From positions 923,546 through 987,545 of the forward strand of contig CM034599.1 in the NCBI GenBank assembly GCA_020091685.1: a stretch of DNA of 64,000 nucleotides. The letters are read 5' to 3'. A program made the position numbers and the translations under genes. The notes below the pieces were generated by a model. It saw only the letters and a program-made list of their open reading frames with translations. It was not told the origin of the DNA and made no database searches. Shown piece by piece: positions 63,586-64,000 of this stretch. The DNA comes from Lutjanus erythropterus (taxonomy: Eukaryota; Chordata; Actinopteri; Lutjaniformes; Lutjanidae). Positions within the stretch are counted from its first letter, which is position 1. Each line of letters begins with the position of its first letter.

Positions 63586-64000
63586 ATTAGAATCAGTTTT
63601 ATTACCCAGGTTTACTAACTTCCTTTTTCAAAACGCAGTGTAACCGTGCAGCCATGAACTCTTTAAGTTTAGAGAACTTGTTTGAATTCTCTCTAAATCT
63701 AAACAAATTTGTGACCAATAAAAACAATAACTTCATTAAATTCAAAAGTGGCTGGAATCTTAATGACTGACATGGTATATAGTAAATAGTATTTTTGGTA
63801 TTTTTAAAACATTTTTATCAGTTTTATGTGATTTACAGGAAAAATCAGCCTGTTTACTATAATTAAAGCAGATAATGTGACAGTAAAGAACAAAAATATG
63901 AGATCATGATTTATAAAAATGCAAAAGGAATGCAAATACTTTAATTCTGAGCAGTTAATTATTACTGAGAAAAAAAGTTAATTATTAATTTTAAGATCTT
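63586..64000. other. qsox2 intron to the window end
   Basis: AT-rich, no exon. The upstream qsox2 exons must lie to the right. Confidence 0.6.

Overview
This window is a piece of a vertebrate nuclear genome, almost certainly a teleost and probably a percomorph. Genes are split into short exons with GT-AG introns. The proteins match vertebrate families closely. Spacers are full of AC/TG microsatellites, teleost-type DNA-transposon remnants and GCTAAC-rich sequence. There are no operons, CRISPR arrays, rRNA genes or intact canonical tRNA genes.

Layout from left to right: the last three coding exons of wdr5 (+ strand, 31-843); complete plpp7 (- strand, 4167-6019); the small gene brd3os (+ strand, coding 9124-9420); complete brd3 (- strand, coding 15512-25256, promoter near 29.0-29.7 kb) in a tail-to-tail arrangement with brd3os; complete nacc2 (- strand, coding 32391-41614); a spacer with SINEs and a decayed restriction-like-endonuclease LINE (about 46.9-50.6 kb); and the 3' two thirds of qsox2 (- strand, coding 54405-62773), whose thioredoxin-bearing N terminus lies beyond the right edge. 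By my recollection the human counterparts all map to chromosome 9q34, so this is a conserved but locally shuffled block. Exon phases were checked by hand and close in frame for brd3 (672 aa), nacc2 (659 aa), plpp7 (297 aa), the wdr5 fragment (87 aa) and the qsox2 fragment (543 aa).

The genes do not form one pathway. wdr5 (histone H3K4 methyltransferase scaffold), brd3 (acetyl-lysine reader) and nacc2 (BTB/BEN repressor) act on chromatin. plpp7 encodes a nuclear-envelope phosphatase-like protein, qsox2 a secretory-pathway disulfide-forming oxidase, and brd3os a microprotein with a C-terminal CaaX box.

I found no unknown multi-gene system. The most interesting signals are: an uninterrupted GA/TC tract of about 525 bp that forms the polypyrimidine region of the last brd3 intron; the apparent absence from that same interval of the post-ET helical exon of BET proteins; a six-unit CCAAT array with about 30 bp spacing at the brd3 promoter; the CaaX motif and an overlapping upstream ORF in brd3os; a two-copy composite repeat; a SINE with a perfect 16-bp target duplication; and an 11-bp minisatellite in qsox2 that is open in all six frames.
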